From Nitrospirota bacterium (GTDB lineage: Bacteria > Nitrospirota > Thermodesulfovibrionia > Thermodesulfovibrionales > Magnetobacteriaceae): a stretch of DNA of 64,000 bases. A model generated the notes under the pieces. It was not told the origin of the DNA. It worked only from the letters and a program-made list of their open reading frames with translations, and searched no databases. The stretch spans positions 1 to 64,000 of the forward strand of contig JADFXJ010000001.1 of NCBI GenBank assembly GCA_015233615.1, written 5' to 3'. The position numbers and the translations under genes were made by a program. Position 1 is the stretch's first letter; every line of letters starts with the position of its first letter. Shown piece after piece: positions 43,055-52,081 of the stretch.

Positions 43055-43083
43055 TTGACTATTCTGCGGCGTTTCTATATAAT
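43055..43083 (+). promoter_or_regulatory. Strong sigma-70-type promoter upstream of the PAS kinase
   Basis: TTGACT and a perfect TATAAT are separated by exactly 17 bases, about 190 bases before the kinase start. The rest of the 354-base gap contains tandem copies of CCGGAAATTGTTTG-like sequence (42961-43030) and no ORF. Confidence 0.6.
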
Positions 43084-43273
43084 CTTATACCGTAGACGTA
43101 TTTGGGTAATACTATAGGCGTTTTTGGGTTGTGCCGTAGTACGTGTTTAGGCGCTCCTGGGAAAACCGGTGGAAATACCTCCGGAAACAATTCACGGGAA
43201 CAATTATGATTTATTTGCGCTTGCACCTTTGCGTCCTTGAGGGATTATTGTTTACACATTCGGAAACAGAGCT

Positions 43274-44725
43274 ATGATCCGGGCTTTCGCCAGGAGTGAA
43301 TTGTGCGGGTGTCCCCTTTTCAACCTCTTTATGGACATGTACTTTAGGGTAGGCATGGACGGGGTAGTTAAGGAAATCTCCAACTCCGCGGGGCGTTTAA
43401 CCGGTTATTCGGGCGCCGGTGCCATGGCCCTCGATTTCTCACGCCATCTTTTCCTCTCGCCCGGGGAGTGGGACAAATTCGTCGGTAAGACAAAAGAACA
43501 AGGTGCCGTCGAGGGGTACGTTACACGGTTAATGAAAAAAGACGGAACTCTCTTCTGGGCTTCCATAAATGCCTATGTTTCGAACAATTATGGCGGGGAC
43601 ATAGAGGGTATGGTCAGAGACATAACCGTACAGAAGAACATGGATGAGGCTCTCGCAAGGAATGAAAAGCGCTATCTTGCCATAATAGAGGATCAGACGG
43701 ATCTTATATGCCGTTTTCTACCCGACGGTACCCTTACCTTCGTCAACGAGGCCTACTGCCGGTACTTTGGCAAGCACAGGGAGGAACTCGTCGGTAAGAG
43801 CTTTACACCGATTGTCTATGCCGACGACAGGCAGATGTGCGAAAAACAGATAGCCTCGCTGGGAATCGACAACCCCGTGGTAGAAGTAGAGCACCGCGTC
43901 GTCATGGGAAACGGTGAGGTCAGGTGGCAACGGTGGACTAACCGTGCCATATTCGACGATAGCGACAAGCCCCTTGAGTTCCAGGCCGTAGGCCGGGACA
44001 TCACGAAAAGGAAAAAGGCGGAACTCGCTCTCCTTCAGACTGAAAAGCTTGCAGCCATAGGCCGGCTCGCCGCCGGAGTCGCCCACGAGATTAACAACCC
44101 GCTGACCAGCGCCTCTCTTTCCATCCAGATACTGAAGATAAAGCTCAACGAAATCGCGGTGGACCCCTCACTTTTGGAAAAGTTGGAGACAACCGACAAG
44201 AGTATCGACGCAGCCTCTACGATAACTAAAAAACTGCTTACCCTTACCAGGATGGACAGGGAAGCCTTCTCGATAATAAACTTAAGCGAACTTATCGAAT
44301 ATGCCCTTAAAGAATGCGAAGAAGCTTTCGATAGGGTTACGCTTGAAAAAAGATTTGACGGTACGTTTTATGTAATGGGACAACAGGGCGCTCTGAACCA
44401 GGCCTTTTCCAACGTGTTAAAAAATTCCCTGCAATCGGTGCCCGACTCCGGAGGTATGGTGGCAATACACACGTCATGCATTGCCGGCTGGGTGAACGTC
44501 GAGATTTCGGATACGGGCGCCGGTATTTCCGAAAGTGACATACTGAGGGTTTTTGACCCGTTTTTTACTACGAAAGAGCTGGGAGAGGGTTTGGGACTGT
44601 CCGTGGCTTACGGTATAATAAGGCAGCATGGTGGCACTATAGAAGTTACGAGCACACCTAAACAGGGCTCAAGAGTGCTTATAACCCTGCCGGCCGTGGA
44701 GGACCATTGCACAAAATCCTGGTAG
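43274..44725 (+). CDS. Cytoplasmic double-PAS histidine kinase
   Basis: The 483-residue kinase has two PAS domains: one at about 15-125 (SNSAGRLTGYSG, TLFWASINAYVSNN) and one at about 130-250 (CRFLPDGTLTFVNEAYCRYFGKHREELVG, RWQRWTNRAIFD). The kinase core follows, with AAGVAHEINNPLTSA holding the phosphoacceptor His near 275, then NSLQSVPDSGG, DTGAGI and GEGLGLSVAYGI. No membrane segments. ATG 43274 is the likely start. The downstream response regulator overlaps its end by 19 bases, so the two are a cognate pair. The signal probably binds the first PAS, but no haem or flavin site is evident. Confidence 0.9.
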   Translation: MIRAFARSELCGCPLFNLFMDMYFRVGMDGVVKEISNSAGRLTGYSGAGAMALDFSRHLFLSPGEWDKFVGKTKEQGAVEGYVTRLMKKDGTLFWASINAYVSNNYGGDIEGMVRDITVQKNMDEALARNEKRYLAIIEDQTDLICRFLPDGTLTFVNEAYCRYFGKHREELVGKSFTPIVYADDRQMCEKQIASLGIDNPVVEVEHRVVMGNGEVRWQRWTNRAIFDDSDKPLEFQAVGRDITKRKKAELALLQTEKLAAIGRLAAGVAHEINNPLTSASLSIQILKIKLNEIAVDPSLLEKLETTDKSIDAASTITKKLLTLTRMDREAFSIINLSELIEYALKECEEAFDRVTLEKRFDGTFYVMGQQGALNQAFSNVLKNSLQSVPDSGGMVAIHTSCIAGWVNVEISDTGAGISESDILRVFDPFFTTKELGEGLGLSVAYGIIRQHGGTIEVTSTPKQGSRVLITLPAVEDHCTKSW

Positions 44726-45360
44726 CCGACGACAACGCCGACCTTAGGAAGCAGATCGTAGAAATACTTGACGCCGCCGGCTACGCTATCGAAGAAGCGG
44801 CAAACGGCAGGGAGGCTGTAGAAAAAGTCGGCAAAGGCGATTTCGACGTTATTATCCTGGACTCTATCATGCCCATAATGAAGGGACTGGAAGTCATATC
44901 CGAGATAAGGAAGGTGAGTCCGAAGACGAAAGTCGTTATTATGACCGCATTTGCCACGATAGAAAACGCGGTGGACTTCATTAAAAAGGGTGCCGCCCAC
45001 TACCTGCCTAAACCATTCAAGATCAGCGAACTACTCACAATCGTAAGGCGAGAGATAGAAGAATCGAGCTTCGACGAAGGTGCGTCGAGTGCGGACATGG
45101 ATTACGTGCTCAACGCCCTGGCAAATCCCATTAGAAGGAGGATAATCAAACTTCTGCATTCGTCAAACGGAATGCGCTTCATGGAGATAAACAGAATGCT
45201 CGCCATAGAGGACCATACGAAACTCGTCTTTCATCTGAGAATACTGAAAGAAGCCCACATCGTCTCCCAGGACGACGCAAAGACCTATCTGCTCACCGGG
45301 GAAGGGCAGAGGGTGCTCACTAGTCTTTCGATACTGGAAAAGCACCTTACCACCGGCTGA
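44707..45360 (+). CDS. Response regulator with ArsR-like winged helix output
   Basis: The 217-residue protein has a receiver domain (VADDNADLRKQ, phosphoacceptor in VIILDSIMPIMKG, TAFATI, LPKPF) and, after a short linker, a C-terminal winged helix at about 125-215: ALANPIRRRIIKLLHSSNGMRFMEI with HTKLVFHLRILKEA as recognition helix. This is the ArsR/DUF7342-like fold and is rare as a response-regulator output, where OmpR, NarL or Fis types dominate. The TTG start at 44707 overlaps the kinase and follows GGAGG. Its target genes are unknown. Confidence 0.85.
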   Translation: MHKILVADDNADLRKQIVEILDAAGYAIEEAANGREAVEKVGKGDFDVIILDSIMPIMKGLEVISEIRKVSPKTKVVIMTAFATIENAVDFIKKGAAHYLPKPFKISELLTIVRREIEESSFDEGASSADMDYVLNALANPIRRRIIKLLHSSNGMRFMEINRMLAIEDHTKLVFHLRILKEAHIVSQDDAKTYLLTGEGQRVLTSLSILEKHLTTG

Positions 45361-45942
45361 GCACCACCACCAGTCGGTCAACGCCATGCGATTACCGCCG
45401 ATCGATTACAACCAGAGGAGCAACGCCAGTCGGTTACCGCCGATCGATTACTACCAGCCTGTTACCACCGGCCGATTGCCTTAGATTATCCCGCACTATG
45501 TTAGATTATCCCGCATTATCTTAAAGACTCGGCAAAGGCGGACGCATTATACCAATTTGGTATTAGTATCGCTTTTTTGCCCGTGGTTAACCCGATAAGC
45601 ATCTCCTTTCCTATTTATGTGAATAATTGTTCACATAATTGGTATTACTTTGAATAACATTTCTCTTGTTTCTCTGCGTCATATAGTTTATTATTAAACC
45701 ATGGGACATGGAATAAGAAAGAGTGTCCGAAGGAATAAGGAGATAAAGAAAGAGAATTTAAGTGATATAGAATATTAAGGTGTCAAAAGGGAGCAGTTGT
45801 ACCACAAATCCTACCCAAAGAGCGCCTATGTTACATTGTGTTTTGCTATCAGTGAAATCTCCCCTCATTGGTTGTAAAATATTCCAAAAGCTGCTCCCTT
45901 CCTCCCTCCCTTTTTTAGAAAGGGAGTAATCCTCAGTGAAAA
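45361..45942. other. 582-base gap of short tandem repeats and palindromes
   Basis: No gene is supported. It holds two imperfect copies of CGATTACCGCCGATCGATTAC, two of TTAGATTATCCCGCA, the palindrome TACCAATTTGGTA near 45549, and the inverted repeat TATGTGAA-N6-TTCACATA at 45616-45637. It lies between convergent genes, so these are more likely repeat debris or terminators than promoters. Confidence 0.5.
45787..45900. mobile_element. Small inverted-repeat element (possible MITE relic)
   Basis: AAGGGAGCAG at 45787 is repeated inverted as CTGCTCCCTT at 45891, enclosing about 94 bases of non-coding sequence. The overlapping minus-strand 62-residue ORF is rejected as a gene. Confidence 0.35.
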
Positions 45943-47775
45943 TCAAACCCTTTTAGATAAGTCTATCACGTTTTGTCTTTTTTTGGCGTCACACTCCCAG
46001 AACACCCTGTGGGGGCATTTGGCGCAGACTTTCGCGTCAAGATTATATACAATTTCCCTGACTGCCTCTTCTTCACCCTCGAATATGTTCGCCGGCCCGA
46101 TCTCATTTACGGCTCCGCTTTTTTGCATCATCGTCATAACCTCAGGCTGCATCTTACAGAAAAACATGTCTATCCCGTTTTTCCTGTACTCCTTAACCAT
46201 GTTAACCATGGATTCCACACCCATGAGGTCTATGATGTTTATGCTTCTGCATAGTATGAGAATCTTCTTCTGGGTTGGTACGTAAGAGTGTATAGTGGAG
46301 ATATGTGTTTCCACGTGGTTCATGGCTGCAAAGTAGAGGTCGCCGTCTATGCGAATGATGCCAAACTGCGGGCATTGAGGCAGATAGGGGTCCGCAACGA
46401 ACTGTCTGCTGCCGGGTTCGGGCACGTGGGGAAAAATTTTTGGCCTCGCCGTCTTGTTCAGGTAGAGTCCTATGGATAGGAGGGCTCCCACGTATATGGC
46501 AAATTCGAGTTCCAGAAACAGGGTTGCCAGAAATGTAACGGCAATAACCGCGGCATCCTGTTTGGACAGACGCACGGTATCTACTATGTGGTGAAAGTCG
46601 ATAAGGTTATACGCCACCACGAGTATGACTGCGGCCATGGCTGCTATGGGCAGGTAAGCGGCGAAAGAGACTACGAAAAGAAGTATAACCATGAGCCACA
46701 TGGCGGCACATATGGCCGCAAAGGGAGTTTTGGCACCCGCGGAATAATTGACGCCGCTTCTGGTGAAAGAGCCCGAAGAGGCGTAAGACGACAGGAACGC
46801 CCCAAACATGTTGGAGAGGCCCTGGCCGATGAATTCCTGGTTGCCGTCGATTTTTTGTCCGGACTTCAGCGCCACGGACCTCGCTATGGAGACCGCCTCC
46901 ATTATGCCAAGCATCGATATGGCCATGGCAGGTGATGCCAGTGCGTGTATGCTGTGAAAGGATAAGTCAGGCAGCGAAAATGGGGGGATAGCCGAGGGAA
47001 GGGCGCCTATTACGCGTACTCCCTGGTTATACCAGCCCATGCCGTAGTTTAACAGGCCGCCCGAAAACATTCCTATGAGCATACCGGGCCACCTGGGCTT
47101 GAAATTGCGTATGCCTACTACGACTGCCAGTGTGACTGCGGCTATTATCATAGAGTAGAGATGGTAATGGTTAATGTTTTCGAAAAGGAGTTTTAGGTTT
47201 TCGGTAAAGTGGGGTGCATTTTTGTATCTCAGGCCAAAAATGTGCTTAAGCTGACTTGCCCCTATGAGGATGGCAGCTCCGGAGGTAAACCCGACTACAA
47301 CGGAATGGGAAACGAAGTCAACGAGTCCGCCGAGGCGCACAACCCCCAGGCCGAGCTGCATGATGCCCGCCATTAGGGTCAGGAGCATTACAAGTTCTAT
47401 GTAATGTGCCGAGGAAGGCTCGGCCATGACCGACACCGTACTGAATATGACTAGGGATATGGCCGTCGTAGGGCCGGATATGAGGTGCCGCGAAGAGCCG
47501 AAGAGTGCCGCTATTACGGCCGGCACCATGGCGGTATAAAGACCGTACTGCGGGGGCATGCCCGCTATCATGGCAAAGGCCACACCCTGGGGCAGCACCA
47601 CCACCGCCCCGGTAAGTCCCGCGAAGAGGTCCGCTTTCCACGTATCTTTTACCTCGTGCACCCACTTAAGGAACGGAAAAACTTTGGCGGGCCACGTCTT
47701 GTTCAACTTGTTATTCAGCCTGTTACTCTGTCTGTTATTCGGCCTGTTATTTTGCCCTCCGCTATTTGCCCTCAT
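45943..47775 (-). CDS. SulP-family anion transporter with STAS domain
   Basis: The 610-residue protein has the SulP core with about 12 membrane segments (DLFAGLTGAVVVLPQGVAFAMIAGMPPQYGLYTA, SGPTTAISL, GSFTRSGVNYSAGAKTPFA). A C-terminal STAS domain follows at about 470-580 (FGIIRIDGDLYFAAMNHVETH, ILICR in its core). The very C-terminus has CAKCPHRVFWEC, an unusual Cys cluster after STAS. The N-terminus is an Asn/Arg repeat (NNRPNNRQSNRLNNK) from DNA duplication. Members carry sulfate, bicarbonate or other anions. It overlaps the universal stress protein gene by four bases (ATGA), so both form an operon. Confidence 0.92.
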   Translation of the reverse strand: MRANSGGQNNRPNNRQSNRLNNKLNKTWPAKVFPFLKWVHEVKDTWKADLFAGLTGAVVVLPQGVAFAMIAGMPPQYGLYTAMVPAVIAALFGSSRHLISGPTTAISLVIFSTVSVMAEPSSAHYIELVMLLTLMAGIMQLGLGVVRLGGLVDFVSHSVVVGFTSGAAILIGASQLKHIFGLRYKNAPHFTENLKLLFENINHYHLYSMIIAAVTLAVVVGIRNFKPRWPGMLIGMFSGGLLNYGMGWYNQGVRVIGALPSAIPPFSLPDLSFHSIHALASPAMAISMLGIMEAVSIARSVALKSGQKIDGNQEFIGQGLSNMFGAFLSSYASSGSFTRSGVNYSAGAKTPFAAICAAMWLMVILLFVVSFAAYLPIAAMAAVILVVAYNLIDFHHIVDTVRLSKQDAAVIAVTFLATLFLELEFAIYVGALLSIGLYLNKTARPKIFPHVPEPGSRQFVADPYLPQCPQFGIIRIDGDLYFAAMNHVETHISTIHSYVPTQKKILILCRSINIIDLMGVESMVNMVKEYRKNGIDMFFCKMQPEVMTMMQKSGAVNEIGPANIFEGEEEAVREIVYNLDAKVCAKCPHRVFWECDAKKRQNVIDLSKRV

Positions 47776-48704
47776 CTTACCACCATTACGGAGTTTTCCG
47801 CGTTCAATACGATATTAAAGGAAGTGCCTCCCATAAAAAAGCGCCTTAAACCGACCTGATCATCGGCTGCCACCACTATTATGGAATATTTACGTCCGTA
47901 CCCGACGATCTTTTCCACGGGGTTGCCCACAACCACCGCGCTGTCGAGACTCTCGAAGCCTGCATCCCTGAGCCTCCTCAAGCCTTCGGTGACGATCGTC
48001 TTGTGGGTATCTTCATCCTCCGGTTTGGGGGCTACGGATAGGAGGGAAACGGGACATTCGCAGTGGGACGCCAACATAAAGTCTTTAAGCATCACCTCGT
48101 AGGCCCGCTCGCTGCCATCGAGACAGACGAGGTGTCCGTGTCCTTCCTCGAGATTCCTGGCAACCAAAACGGAGCAGGGTGCGTGTACGACCACTTTTTG
48201 CACCTCCGACGATACGAAAATGCGCCCGTATGTGCGCCTAACCCTGGATGCCCCCAGGATTACAAGTCCGTAACCGCCGCACAGGGCCTCGTCCAATATT
48301 TCGGCGGCTACGTTGCGGCCGCTTTTCAGTTTCAGGTTTATTTTTCGTCCACTGGTGGACCTGTAGCTTATCTGGAAGTTGTTCAGGGGGTCGCCGTCGA
48401 AAGTTCTCACGACGTCCTCACTCCAGTTTTCGCCCACCCACTCGTGGCTTATAAGAGCTTGTCTGGCCTCCTCCAGGTACCGGAGTTCGGCTATAAACAT
48501 ACCCCAGTTGCCTGTGATGGCGTTTAAGCTGTCTTCGGGGACTTCACTCTTGCCGGGGCCATCGTCCGAACGCACATGGAATATGGTTATTTCGGCATCT
48601 ATACCGCTGCCCAGCCTGGCACCGTAGTGCATTCCCCTCAACGAATCCCGTGAGCCGTCTATGCAGATAAGTACTTTGAATCCAGCTTTTTTTTCGGTTG
48701 CCAT
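47772..48704 (-). CDS. Tandem universal stress protein (UspA) domains
   Basis: The track start (48803) is too long; ATG at 48704 follows GGGGGTG and gives 310 residues. The first UspA domain (about 5-155) starts FKVLICIDGSRDSLRGMHYGARLG and ends with GASRVRRTYGRIFVSSEVQKVVVHAPCSVLV. The second (about 165-305) starts HLVCLDGSERAYEVMLKD and ends FFMGGTSFNIVLNAENSVMVV. Both keep partial G-2x-G-9x-G(S/T) ATP-binding spacing. Usp proteins bind nucleotides and act in stress or transport regulation. It is translationally coupled to the SulP transporter, so it may regulate anion uptake. Confidence 0.88.
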   Translation of the reverse strand: MATEKKAGFKVLICIDGSRDSLRGMHYGARLGSGIDAEITIFHVRSDDGPGKSEVPEDSLNAITGNWGMFIAELRYLEEARQALISHEWVGENWSEDVVRTFDGDPLNNFQISYRSTSGRKINLKLKSGRNVAAEILDEALCGGYGLVILGASRVRRTYGRIFVSSEVQKVVVHAPCSVLVARNLEEGHGHLVCLDGSERAYEVMLKDFMLASHCECPVSLLSVAPKPEDEDTHKTIVTEGLRRLRDAGFESLDSAVVVGNPVEKIVGYGRKYSIIVVAADDQVGLRRFFMGGTSFNIVLNAENSVMVVR

Positions 48705-49166
48705 TACACCCCCACAATCGGCATTATAAAAGGCATACCCGATATAACTCCGTCTAATGGATTTATGCTTAACGATGATTTTCTGTAACCCTTCATGCAA
48801 CAATCCCTCCTGCTGTTTTTACTAATCAGAACCGCTACTCATCAGATACCAATCAGAACCGCCTGGAATCAACATACATTACCGACAACGATGTCAATAT
48901 TGTAACTATCCTATTCTAATGTAACATAATCTGACGCGATGCTCAACTCTTTTGTTGTCCTTGCCCTTGCCCGGAATGACGAAGAAGGGAAGGGACAATA
49001 TTGCGGCCCGCCAATACCACCGTCACGGGGGGGGTAGGGGGAGGGCGGCAGACGGCTCTATCCGGCAGTGACGGCGGAGGGGAGAGGAGGGGAGAGGATT
49101 TTTTTTATTCTTATCCTCTTTTCCTTCATTTTGTTATATAATATAAATAAGAGGGGGTATTTAGTG
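48705..49166. other. 462-base divergent gap with G-quadruplex-type run
   Basis: This region separates the divergent Usp-SulP and hydrogenase operons. It contains G8-TA-G5-A-G3 at 49027-49045, which fits a four-run quadruplex motif, then AT-rich sequence with TATATAATATAA at 49133 that could hold the hydrogenase -10. No ORF is supported. Confidence 0.45.
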
Positions 49167-50333
49167 ATGAAGGGGCTAAAAGATTGCACCCTGAATTGTC
49201 AATTGTCCCGAAGAACTTTCCTTCAGTTTTGTTCCGTTATTGCTGCAACGTTAGCTCTTCCCTCCGGCTCGGTGTCAAAAATAGCTGAAGCCATCGTAAA
49301 TAAACAAAAACCTTATGTCGTTTGGCTGGAGTTTTCCGATTGTGCAGCCGACACGGAAGCTCTTCTCAGAGCGACGAATCCCGCGGTCGAAAACGTTCTC
49401 CTCGACCTCATATCCATCGAGTACCACGAAACCATTATGTCACCGTCCGGTGCCGGTGCCGAAAAATCTCTGACGGACGTAGTAAACCAGCATCGGGGTG
49501 AGTACCTGGCCATTGTCGAGGGGGCCATACCCACTGCAAACGCAGGTGTGTACTGTTGCGTAAGCGGCAAAACGGCACTTGAGCGAGCCCGCGAGGTATG
49601 CGGTAACGCCCGGGCTGTCATTGCAGTTGGCTCTTGTGCAAGCTTTGGCGGCCTGGCTGCTGCCGTGCCGAATCCAACCGCTGCGGTGGGCGTAAAGACG
49701 GCAGTTCCCCAGGCCAACGTGATTAATCTGCCAGGTTGTCCCGTCAACCCGATAAACCTGACGGCACTTCTTGTCCATTACCTGACGTTCGGGAGTTTCC
49801 CGGCCCTTGACAACCTGAGCCGTCCCCTCTTTGCATATGGCAAACGCATTCACGACAACTGCGAACGCCGTCCCCACTTCGACGCCGGGCAGTTCGTGAA
49901 ACACTGGGGAGACGAAGGACATCGTCTCGGCTGGTGTCTCTACGAGATGGGATGTAAGGGGCCCCAGTCGTACATGAACTGTCCGACGGTTCGGTTCAAT
50001 CAGGGGGTAAGCTGGCCCGTTATGTCAGGCCATCCATGTTTTGCCTGCGCCATGCCGGACAGTTGGGACGCTCTTGGGCCCATTTATTCGCGCCTGCCAA
50101 ACGTAAAAGGGGCGGGACTCGAGGCGGCTGCCGATACATTAGGATTAACGCTCGTGACGGGTGCCGCCGCGGGAGCAGTCACCCACGCCGCCATTCGCTT
50201 ACTGAAGTCAAAACGGGAAAAGCCCCGCCACGGCGAGCCGACGGTCGAAACGGATTATTATAAATCGAGCAGCACCTCCATCGAAAAAAAAGTTCACAGA
50301 AGAATTCACAAAAAAAGAGAGATTAATCCATGA
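49167..50333 (+). CDS. [NiFe] hydrogenase small subunit, proximal-cluster Cys replaced by Asp
   Basis: The track start at 49068 is too long; ATG 49167 follows GAGGGGG and gives 388 residues with a Tat signal (LSRRTFLQFC). The electron-transfer chain is that of group 1 uptake hydrogenases: proximal-cluster ligands at C59 with GSCASFGG and LPGCPVNP, and the distal and medial sets in RIHDNCERRPHFD, EMGCKGPQSYMNCPTVRFNQG and MSGHPCFACA. The expected second Cys of CTGC is Asp (SDCAADTEALL, C59-x-x-D62). The extra Cys of the O2-tolerant six-Cys proximal cluster is absent. A basic tail may replace the usual C-terminal membrane anchor. The TGA overlaps the large-subunit ATG. Exported, H2 oxidising. 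Confidence 0.93.
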   Translation: MKGLKDCTLNCQLSRRTFLQFCSVIAATLALPSGSVSKIAEAIVNKQKPYVVWLEFSDCAADTEALLRATNPAVENVLLDLISIEYHETIMSPSGAGAEKSLTDVVNQHRGEYLAIVEGAIPTANAGVYCCVSGKTALERAREVCGNARAVIAVGSCASFGGLAAAVPNPTAAVGVKTAVPQANVINLPGCPVNPINLTALLVHYLTFGSFPALDNLSRPLFAYGKRIHDNCERRPHFDAGQFVKHWGDEGHRLGWCLYEMGCKGPQSYMNCPTVRFNQGVSWPVMSGHPCFACAMPDSWDALGPIYSRLPNVKGAGLEAAADTLGLTLVTGAAAGAVTHAAIRLLKSKREKPRHGEPTVETDYYKSSSTSIEKKVHRRIHKKREINP

Positions 50334-52039
50334 CAAAATTGGTATTTGATCCCATCACACGCATAGAAGGGCACCTTCGCGTAGAGGTGCAGGTCGATGG
50401 CGGTAAAGTTACCGACGCCTGGGTCTCGGGCACTATGTGGAGAGGAATCGAAAAGATTCTTAAAGGACGCGACCCACGGGAGTGCTGGGCCATCACCTCG
50501 CGCATCTGCGGAGTATGTACGACGGTACATTCGACGAGTTCCGTAAGAGCCGTAGAAGACGCATTAGGGATAGACATTCCCGATAATGCCCGCGTGATTA
50601 GAAACATTATTACCGCCGCCCAGTTCGTTCAGGACCACGTCATCCACTTCTATCACCTCCATGCCCTGGACTGGGTGGACGTGGTAAGCTCACTGAAGGC
50701 GGACGCCGCCCAAACCGCTTCCCTGGCACAGTCGCTATCTCCCTGGCCAAACGCCACCGCAGGCTACTATAAGGGCGTGCAGGACAGGATTCGAACGCTT
50801 GTACAGAGCGGCCAGCTTGGCCTCTTTGCAAACGGCTACTGGGGACACCCGGCCTTTAAACTTCCTCCGGAGGTAAACCTCATGGCGGTAGCCCACTATC
50901 TGGAAGCCCTCAAGTGGCAGCGGGACGTTATTGCGATTCATGCCCTACTGGGAGCTAAAAACCCCCATCCCCAGACCTTTTTGGTCGGCGGTATGGCCAC
51001 CCCCATAGACCCTAACAGCCAAAACGCCATCAACGCCCACACCCTCGCCACGCTGAAATCTCTTGCCGAAGAGGCCCTGGAGTTCGTAAAGCACGTGTAT
51101 CTGCCGGATCTTCTGGCCATCGCCTCATTTTACAAGAACTGGGCGTCCATAGGCGCGGGCGTAGGTAATTACCTTTCCTACGGAGAGTTTCCCCGCGACT
51201 CGGTACACAATTCGACGAACACGTGGCTACCGTCAGGCTTCATACGCTTTAAAAACATTGGCGCCATAGAGCCGGTAGACCAAAAAAAGGTGGCCGAAGA
51301 CGTCCTTCGGGCCTGGTACTCATATACCGGCGGCGACGGCATACCAAAACATCCCTACGATGGTGAAACCACGCCCAATTACACGGGACCGACGCCTCCC
51401 TACGAATTTTTAGAAACCGACCGGAAATACTCGTGGGTCAAAGCGATTAGTTACGACGGCGTTCCTGCGGAGGTCGGGCCCCTGGCGAGAATGCTCGTGG
51501 CTTACGCCAACGGTCATAAACGGGTTCGGGAACTGGTGGGACTGGTACTGGCCAAATTAGGTGTCGGCGTGGAATCTCTCTTTTCCACGCTAGGGAGAAC
51601 CGCCGCCCGCGGCATCGAAACCCTGGCCGTTGCGGAAATGCTCCCCGTTTGGATAGACGAACTTGTGGCAAACATCAAAGGAGGAGACTACCGAATCCAC
51701 AACGGTGAAAAATGGGAACCCAACACCTGGCCGGCCGAGGCACGCGGTTTTGGTTTCCACGAAGCCCCGCGCGGCGCTCTGTGCCACTGGATAGTTATTA
51801 AGGACAAAAAAGTGGCAAACTACCAATGCGTCGTACCGAGCGGTTGGAATGCCTCACCCAGAGACGTCGCGGACAGGCGGGGCCCTTACGAGGAAGCACT
51901 CGTGGGAACCCCCGTCGAAGACGCGGAAAAACCCCTGGAAATTCTCCGCACCATCCACTCGTTTGACCCGTGCATGGCCTGCGCCGTTCATCTCATAAAT
52001 AAAACGGGAAAGGAACTATCCGTCATAGGTGTGCGTTAA
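50330..52039 (+). CDS. [NiFe] hydrogenase large subunit
   Basis: The 569-residue protein has both nickel motifs, RICGVC in SRICGVCTTVHS near the N-terminus and DPCMACAVH near the C-terminus, and PITRIEGHLRVEV at the start. Fifteen residues after the final His (LINKTGKELSVIGVR) form the peptide removed by the maturation protease after nickel insertion. The cognate protease is encoded two genes downstream. It shares four bases (ATGA) with the small-subunit gene. Closest overall layout is group 1 membrane-bound uptake enzymes. Export rides on the Tat signal of the small subunit. Confidence 0.96.
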   Translation: MTKLVFDPITRIEGHLRVEVQVDGGKVTDAWVSGTMWRGIEKILKGRDPRECWAITSRICGVCTTVHSTSSVRAVEDALGIDIPDNARVIRNIITAAQFVQDHVIHFYHLHALDWVDVVSSLKADAAQTASLAQSLSPWPNATAGYYKGVQDRIRTLVQSGQLGLFANGYWGHPAFKLPPEVNLMAVAHYLEALKWQRDVIAIHALLGAKNPHPQTFLVGGMATPIDPNSQNAINAHTLATLKSLAEEALEFVKHVYLPDLLAIASFYKNWASIGAGVGNYLSYGEFPRDSVHNSTNTWLPSGFIRFKNIGAIEPVDQKKVAEDVLRAWYSYTGGDGIPKHPYDGETTPNYTGPTPPYEFLETDRKYSWVKAISYDGVPAEVGPLARMLVAYANGHKRVRELVGLVLAKLGVGVESLFSTLGRTAARGIETLAVAEMLPVWIDELVANIKGGDYRIHNGEKWEPNTWPAEARGFGFHEAPRGALCHWIVIKDKKVANYQCVVPSGWNASPRDVADRRGPYEEALVGTPVEDAEKPLEILRTIHSFDPCMACAVHLINKTGKELSVIGVR

Positions 52040-52081
52040 TGCCGGCTGTTCGTTAATGGATATTCGTTAAAGGACAATAAC

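Noticed and set aside
45616-45637. TATGTGAA-N6-TTCACATA as a CRP operator
   Set aside because: The spacing between TGTGA and TCACA is eight, not six, and it lies between two convergent gene ends.
45758-45946. 62-residue minus-strand ORF
   Set aside because: Lies on a small inverted-repeat element and has no ribosome site or domain.
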